Shown: in pieces, positions 62,498-64,000 of the stretch
How positions within the stretch are numbered: position 1 is the first letter of the stretch
How the letters are laid out: the number at the start of each line of letters is the position of its first letter
Assembly: GCA_017590115.1 (NCBI GenBank)
Contig: JAGGNK010010225.1
Span: 4,154,001-4,218,000 of the forward strand
Direction of reading: 5' to 3'
DNA: 64,000 nucleotides
Origin: Montifringilla adamsi
Taxonomy: Eukaryota; Chordata; Aves; Passeriformes; Passeridae
Notes under the pieces: generated by a model
Told to the model about the DNA's origin: nothing
What the model saw: the letters and a program-made list of their open reading frames with translations, nothing else
Databases searched by the model: none
Translations under genes and position numbers: made by a program

Positions 62498-64000
62498 ACT
62501 CACATATATTTTGCTATTTTGAAATTTACTTAGCAGCATTTGGCAAATATTTATCCCTACATAAAATCTCTGATATTCTACTTGTTAATTTCCCTGGTTA
62601 TTTTCTGAGCTGAAATATTAATATCACTTAAATCCCGCCAACAAGAGCAATGTGTAAGCAACATTTTCCTGTCCATGCACAGAGACACACACACCACAAA
62701 GAAGGCATGGATTCCTTCCTATAAATGCATGTTCCAATAAACAGCCCTTTTGGGATGCTAACAGGGGTCTCTGTCTAACCACAGGCTGTAAGAGGCTCAC
62801 AATGAACCATAGCTTTGGAAAAATATCTGAGACTCCTCTTAATTTAGACATAATTTCATAAAAAATTAATTCATTTTTGCATGTTGACTGATTTCAATCC
62901 TTCTGATTACCTTCCCAGGGGCTCAGCTTATTTTCAGGTTAATAACCATATTGTACTACAAGGGCTGAGGGTAGAAAATCCCCTTTGTAACCTGGCAATA
63001 GAACAATGTTTTTATAGGAAAACTAAGTGAGGCTGATAGACTTGTTAAAAGATCAAAAGAATTTTTGGGCAGAGTGCCTCAAAAGTAAATTGTTATGGCT
63101 GTACCAGCTCTTGGAAACATCAGCTATTCCTGGCAATGCTGTTACAAACTTACTAATACCACCAGCATGCCTATTAACTTTGGCTTCCAATGGGTAAATT
63201 TCCCTCCCCAACATTTGTATGAGCAGCTCTCAGGCCAGCTTGCAGAGTTAAGCAGAAAACCCTCTGCTCACTCTTCAGACAAAACGGATTATAGTACCAG
63301 TCACTGCCAATGTATTTTAACTTGTTAGAATCACTGCTCCCATAGAGAGGGGAGGTTTTCTTCCATCAGGTTTTTGAGACTGAACTTTATAACTAAGAAA
63401 AATACATTTGAGGATAAACTAATATCTAGATTTGTAATGATAAAATACACACTCGAAAGAGAGAATAACAAATGTGCTTCAAAGTTTTTTGAGAGAGTGG
63501 AATATCACTGTGTGCTCCAGCACCTCACCAGTAGTCCCTGAAGCAAGTGAGCTGGACAGCTCCTCCTTTTAACTTTAATTTCCCCTTCTTTATTTAGCAT
63601 TTCAGTTTATCTTGCTGTCCTTCCCTGCCATTTGGCACTTAGGAAACGGAGGCTTTGCAGAAGGTTTCTTACTCCCTATCCCATGTTATTTTTCTTTTAC
63701 ACGCCTTTTTTTCATGTAGACTTAAAGCTGCCTTCCCTGGCTTCTGGCCACTCAGTGATACAGCACTGAGGCTACACAAATTGCATCTCTTGGGAAGTCA
63801 GAGTGGAGTGTCTGGAGTGATCACTTTTAGTCTCTTAAGTTGTTCATTTACAGCTTGTCTTGACATGCAAGCATTAAAAAAAACTTGTGAAAGTGGGGCA
63901 CAGATCCTACCTTACATCTCACCAAATTCTGAAGAATTTACAAGAATTTACAATTTACAATTTATAGTTTCATTCTCTGATGACTCATTTCACAGGTGAA
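62498..64000. other. Non-coding DNA to window end
   Basis: One 114-codon plus-strand frame runs to the window edge (63655-63999) and so could continue outside. Its product has no recognisable domain. A small tandem duplication of an AATTTACA word lies at about 63935-63955. Nothing else was recognised. Confidence 0.45.

Noticed and set aside
1..64000. CRISPR arrays, prokaryotic operons, phage, tRNA or rRNA genes
   Set aside because: No regularly spaced direct repeats, ribosome-binding-site-led gene series or recognisable RNA gene sequences were seen. The sequence is plainly vertebrate non-coding DNA.

Overview
This window is AT-rich vertebrate nuclear DNA, almost certainly from a bird. Two 5'-truncated CR1 LINE copies carry recognisable reverse-transcriptase remnants (18398-18835 and 44920-45902, both minus strand). 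A solo LTR (34664-35225) and an LTR fragment (53688-53795) belong to a widespread avian endogenous-retrovirus family whose U3 begins with a TG..CTGGTTTTGGCT-type terminus. Repeat density is low, CpG is strongly depleted, and there are no bacterial operons, phage genes, CRISPR arrays or rRNA/tRNA genes. The CR1 3' end looks like the version common in neoavian genomes. The order is not determined.

I find no intact protein-coding gene. Apart from the CR1 remnants, all open frames are 137 codons or shorter, lack recognisable domains and are what chance produces in AT-rich DNA. The window is best read as an intergenic desert or the inside of a very long intron. A short exon of a spliced gene could still be hidden, because exons cannot be called reliably by eye.

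Layout. 1-17 kb: non-coding DNA with homopolymer and microsatellite tracts (38-nt poly-T at 1512, 13-bp tandem repeat at 8234, AT-only tract near 15.2 kb). 17.2-18.9 kb: a candidate conserved non-coding element, a MIR-like SINE relic and CR1 copy 1. 19-31.8 kb: unremarkable, with a 33-bp tandem duplication at 26118 and a homeodomain-site-rich stretch at 27.5-27.7 kb. 31.87-32.55 kb: a sharply bounded patch that keeps CpGs (18 in about 600 bp, against none counted in 31021-31620) and contains perfect MEF2, CACGTG and TGACGTCA sites. It is the best candidate regulatory element here. 34.7-35.2 kb: solo LTR. 43.3-46 kb: MIR-like relic, a perfect 11-bp-stem hairpin, a CpG-bearing AT-rich patch, a purine tract and CR1 copy 2. 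48.5-48.7 kb: an A/C-only strand-asymmetric tract followed by a 14-bp-arm inverted repeat. 53.4-53.8 kb: a second homeodomain-rich candidate element next to the LTR fragment. 62.47 kb: a G-quadruplex motif.

No new biological system is visible. The observations worth following are possible cis-regulatory elements and structured or repetitive DNA. All of them need genome alignment or functional data, which I could not run.
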